NCBI GenBank assembly: GCA_026991005.1
Contig: JALXCH010000103.1
Coordinates: 1 to 8,036, forward strand
Direction of reading: 5' to 3'
Length of the DNA: 8,036 nt
Origin: Calditrichia bacterium
Lineage (GTDB): Bacteria; Calditrichota; Calditrichia; RBG-13-44-9
Shown: positions 6,309 to 8,036 of the stretch, piece after piece
Position numbering within the stretch: position 1 is the stretch's first letter
Layout of the letters: each line of letters opens with the position of its first letter
Position numbers and translations under genes: made by a program
Notes under the pieces: model-generated
The model's input: the letters and a program-made list of their open reading frames with translations, nothing else
Databases searched by the model: none
Told to the model about the DNA's origin: nothing

Positions 6309-6313
6309 CCTCC
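6309..6313 (-). promoter_or_regulatory. Ribosome binding site deciding the start of the prepilin-like gene
   Basis: A perfect GGAGG stands 4 nt before the ATG at 6304 on the minus strand. It fixes the start 34 codons inside the longest open frame and places the class III signal sequence at the true N terminus. Confidence 0.85.
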
Positions 6314-6390
6314 ATGCGGTTTAATTATGTTAGAACTAATTTCCCAAAAGACAATATAAATTTCTGTAAAACACGTCGTAAATATTGAAA

Positions 6391-6419
6391 AGTTTAATAA
6401 AATCAAGCTGAAATGTCAA
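6391..6419 (-). promoter_or_regulatory. Strong sigma70-type promoter of the pilin-like/rsmD/coaD operon
   Basis: On the minus strand, a perfect -35 TTGACA (6419-6414) is followed after exactly 17 nt by -10 TAAACT (6396-6391, four of six). Transcription would start near 6384, leaving an 80-nt leader before the prepilin-like ATG at 6304. No promoter or terminator is evident in the short gaps between the five downstream genes, so they are probably one transcript. Confidence 0.75.
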
Positions 6420-6573
6420 TTCATTTTTTGAAAACCAGAATGAGCAATCCGGCTGTTTAAAAAAAGGACAAAACGCCCTTTTGATAAGAAATCGATAACG
6501 TTCCCACTGGAAGGGATGTTGCTCCTCCCCCTGGTTTTTTCTCTAAACCTCCCGGGTTAATCACTGTAATGTT

Positions 6574-6590
6574 TACCATAATTATTGGTA
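6574..6590. repeat. Inverted repeat upstream of the ilvE promoter, possible operator
   Basis: TACCA (6574-6578) and TGGTA (6586-6590) form a 5-bp inverted repeat around an AT-only 7-bp centre. The centre is about 60 bp upstream of the predicted ilvE transcription start, a usual place for an activator site. No specific regulator can be named from the sequence. Confidence 0.35.
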
Positions 6591-6606
6591 CAAATTTTTA
6601 TTGTTC

Positions 6607-6635
6607 TTGACTTTTCAGGCACCATTGTCTAAAAT
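6607..6635 (+). promoter_or_regulatory. Strong sigma70-type promoter of ilvE
   Basis: -35 TTGACT (6607-6612, five of six), a 17-nt spacer, and -10 TAAAAT (6630-6635, five of six). Initiation is expected at about 6642-6645, giving a leader of about 125 nt before the ilvE ATG. An intrinsic terminator lies within that leader. Confidence 0.75.
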
Positions 6636-6641
6636 CCCTTT

Positions 6642-6767
6642 CCAGACATGAATAAAACAAAACCGTGGCGTATGTTATTTTTTCTCATTTCAAAATGATT
6701 TTTTTATCCACCCGGTTTATTTTTAAACCGGGTTTTTTAATGTTTAACGGAAAACAGGAACCACTGC
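6642..6767 (+). promoter_or_regulatory. ilvE transcribed leader with possible attenuation
   Basis: Between the predicted start and ilvE the leader holds, in order, a 16-codon open frame beginning ATG at 6648 (MNKTKPWRMLFFLISK, stop at 6696-6698), a small TCATT/AATGA hairpin followed by seven U (6685-6705), and a strong terminator (6710-6738). AAACCG-T-GG (6660-6668) can pair with CCCGGTTT (6711-6718) of the terminator's 5' arm, an 8-bp candidate antiterminator with one bulge. The short frame has no Shine-Dalgarno, and its ATG would be only about 4-6 nt from the RNA 5' end, so translation is uncertain. Conditional termination is likely from the layout; the signal sensed is unknown. Confidence 0.5.
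6710..6738 (+). terminator. Intrinsic terminator in the ilvE leader
   Basis: A perfect 10-bp stem (ACCCGGTTTA at 6710-6719 with TAAACCGGGT at 6724-6733), a TTTT loop and a T run through 6738. There is no plus-strand gene upstream in the window, and the ilvE promoter lies just before it, so it most likely attenuates ilvE transcription. On the minus strand it is not followed by a T run. Confidence 0.85.
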
Positions 6768-7766
6768 ATGTTAAAGAACTCACATTTTCCGGGTGCCCGG
6801 CAATTCTGGCACAATGGCGAGATGTACTACTGGAACACCGCTAATATTCACGTGATGACCCATGCCTTACATTACGGAAGTTCGGTATTCGAAGGCATTC
6901 GGGCGTACGATACCGAGCGGGGTCCGGCAATTTTCCGTTTAAAAGAGCATTTGAATCGTTTAATGACTTCTTCCGATATTTTGAACATGAAAGTTCCCTG
7001 GGGAAAGCAAGAGCTGGAAAAAATCATTCGCCAGGTATTAAAAGCCAATGAACTGCGAGCCGCTTACATTCGCCCCAACGTGTTTTACTCTTACGGAAAC
7101 CCCGGAGTGGTACCCAAATACAGTCCCGTAGAGGTCACCATTGCCTGCTGGGCCTGGGGTGCTTACCTGGGAGATGAATCTCTGGAAAAAGGAGTCCACG
7201 TTCTTTTGCTCCCCTTCCGCCGCTTCCACAACAGCCAGATCGATTTACGAGCCAAAATTGGTGGTTTATATGCCCAATCCAACATTGCCGGTACTTTTGC
7301 TCGACGATTGTGTTTCCACGAAGGGGTGTTTCTCAATCTGGAAGGCCGGATTGCCGAAGGTACCGGGGAGAATGTGATTCTGGTTAAAAATGGCACCCTG
7401 AAAACCAACGACCGAAGCGAATCCATCCTGGAAGGGATTACCCGAACGACCGTGCTACAATTAGCCCAGGATATGGGAATTCCCGTGGAAATTGGTCCCA
7501 TTTCCGTGGAAGAATTCATTTCTGCCGATGAGGTCTTCTTCACCGGAACGGCGGCAGAGGTGGTTCCGGTTACCCGGGTCACAGACGGCTCCCATGCGGA
7601 AACACCCCGGGAAAAATGGCCGGAATACGTCATCAGCACCGGAATGCCCGGCCCCATAACCCGGAAGTTAGCGGCTCAGTACCAGCAGGTTGTTCGGGGA
7701 AAATTACCGAAATATCGGCACTGGTTAACCTATATGCACGATTCTCCTGAAGAATTTGAAGATTAA
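6768..7766 (+). CDS. ilvE: Branched-chain amino acid aminotransferase (class IV PLP enzyme)
   Basis: 332 aa; transfers the amino group between glutamate and the 2-oxo acids of leucine, isoleucine and valine, the last step of their synthesis, in the cytoplasm. Fold type IV landmarks are in order: THALHYGSSVFEGIRAY (31-47), RLKEHLNRL (57-65), RPNVFY (102-107), the PLP-linking lysine K163 in RAKIGGLYAQSNIA (161-174), RIAEGTGENVILVKNG (194-209) with the pyridine-binding E197, SILEGITR (219-226), and TGTAAEVVPV (259-268). Length and motifs agree with IlvE rather than with D-amino-acid aminotransferase or aminodeoxychorismate lyase, which lack the full YGSSVFEGIR and TAAEV set. The ATG has AGGA (6756-6759) 8 nt upstream. 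It stands behind its own promoter and a leader terminator, and is followed after 67 nt by a second aminotransferase gene without an intervening terminator. Confidence 0.93.
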   Translation: MLKNSHFPGARQFWHNGEMYYWNTANIHVMTHALHYGSSVFEGIRAYDTERGPAIFRLKEHLNRLMTSSDILNMKVPWGKQELEKIIRQVLKANELRAAYIRPNVFYSYGNPGVVPKYSPVEVTIACWAWGAYLGDESLEKGVHVLLLPFRRFHNSQIDLRAKIGGLYAQSNIAGTFARRLCFHEGVFLNLEGRIAEGTGENVILVKNGTLKTNDRSESILEGITRTTVLQLAQDMGIPVEIGPISVEEFISADEVFFTGTAAEVVPVTRVTDGSHAETPREKWPEYVISTGMPGPITRKLAAQYQQVVRGKLPKYRHWLTYMHDSPEEFED

Positions 7767-7819
7767 CTTAAACCGGAACACAAAGATTAAATTTGAACAC
7801 GAGCCCTGATTTAACTAAT

Positions 7820-7827
7820 AGGAGGAG
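7820..7827 (+). promoter_or_regulatory. Strong ribosome binding site of the downstream aminotransferase gene
   Basis: AGGAGGAG, nearly full anti-SD complementarity, ends 6 nt before the ATG at 7834 and fixes the start of the truncated aminotransferase gene. Confidence 0.85.
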
Positions 7828-7833
7828 TTTACG

Positions 7834-8036
7834 ATGCCACGGATAGCAAAGCGCGCCAATCTGATGCCCCCTTCCCCCATCCGTAAGCTGGTGCCCCTGG
7901 CAGAAGAGGCCAAACGTCGGGGAATTCATGTGTACCACATCAATATCGGGCAGCCGGATATTCCCACACCACAGGTGCTGCTGGATGCCTTTCGCAACCA
8001 CAATCTTACCATTCTGCCGTATGGTCACTCTGCAGG
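7834..8036 (+). CDS. Class I/II PLP-dependent aminotransferase, N-terminal part
   Basis: The first 67 codons are visible and the gene runs off the right edge. The N terminus carries ANLMPPSPIRKLVPLAEEAK (residues 8-27), like the 'SxIR.l..la.ea...G..vi.l..GqPd..tP' opening of aspartate/aromatic-type aminotransferases. HINIGQPDIPTP follows at about 39-50, and a PYGHSAG segment at the edge corresponds to the 'Y....G...LR' substrate-loop region. The PLP lysine and substrate determinants are outside the window, so the substrate cannot be stated. Its position 67 nt after ilvE with no terminator between suggests co-transcription and a role in amino-acid metabolism. Confidence 0.9.
   Translation, partial: MPRIAKRANLMPPSPIRKLVPLAEEAKRRGIHVYHINIGQPDIPTPQVLLDAFRNHNLTILPYGHSA

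Noticed and set aside
6305..6406. 34-residue N-terminal extension of the prepilin-like protein
   Set aside because: It overlaps the -10 region and predicted transcription start, lacks a ribosome binding site, and would bury the class III signal sequence; the GGAGG before 6304 decides the start.
6497..6520. AACGTTCC/GGGATGTT hairpin in the divergent region
   Set aside because: Needs two wobble pairs, has no T run and lies upstream of the ilvE promoter, so no role can be supported.
6648..6738. Classical leader-peptide attenuation with segments 1-2-3-4
   Set aside because: The only good complement to the terminator 5' arm lies upstream of the hydrophobic codons inside the frame, not between the stop codon and the terminator, so stalling would not free it in the classical way.
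7163..7657. 164-codon minus-strand frame inside ilvE
   Set aside because: Antisense shadow of a confidently identified enzyme; no ribosome binding site or family features.

Overview
The window looks like a piece of a free-living bacterial chromosome with moderate GC content, strong Shine-Dalgarno sites and sigma70-type promoters. The mix of genes (a pilin-like operon ending in rsmD-coaD, a large prepilin-like protein with a CxxC...C knuckle, a riboswitch-controlled mobA, an ilvE-type aminotransferase) would fit the FCB group or Calditrichota-like lineages. That placement is an impression from protein style, not a measured result. There are no rRNAs, tRNAs, CRISPR arrays or insertion sequences.

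Layout. (1) Positions 1-1173, minus strand: a candidate promoter, a structured leader RNA with a transcription attenuator, mobA (molybdenum cofactor guanylyltransferase), and the start of an integral membrane protein whose start codon lies inside the end of mobA. (2) About 1174-1489: no recognisable gene. (3) Positions 6419 down to 1490, minus strand: a five-gene operon behind a near-consensus promoter. Its order is a 565-aa prepilin-like coiled-coil protein, a degenerate PilM-like protein, a PilN/PilO-like membrane protein, rsmD and coaD. (4) Positions 6305-6767: a divergent regulatory region holding the pilin-operon promoter, an inverted repeat, the ilvE promoter and a transcribed leader with an intrinsic terminator just ahead of ilvE. 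(5) Positions 6768-8036, plus strand: ilvE, then the first 67 codons of a class I PLP aminotransferase, probably co-transcribed.

How the parts work together. The mobA leader can be read as a switch. Closing the aptamer stem uses the same bases needed for a 15-bp antiterminator, so ligand binding should favour the terminator and turn mobA off. Because MobA makes the finished guanylylated cofactor, this looks like feedback by molybdenum or tungsten cofactor. The minus-strand operon couples an envelope assembly module of type IV pilus/type II secretion ancestry to two housekeeping genes, 16S rRNA methylation and coenzyme A synthesis. The ilvE leader carries its own terminator downstream of a strong promoter, which implies conditional termination in amino-acid metabolism.

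The most notable items are the mobA switch with its explicit mutually exclusive pairings, the oversized prepilin-like protein heading a reduced PilM/N/O-like operon, and the uncharacterised ilvE leader.
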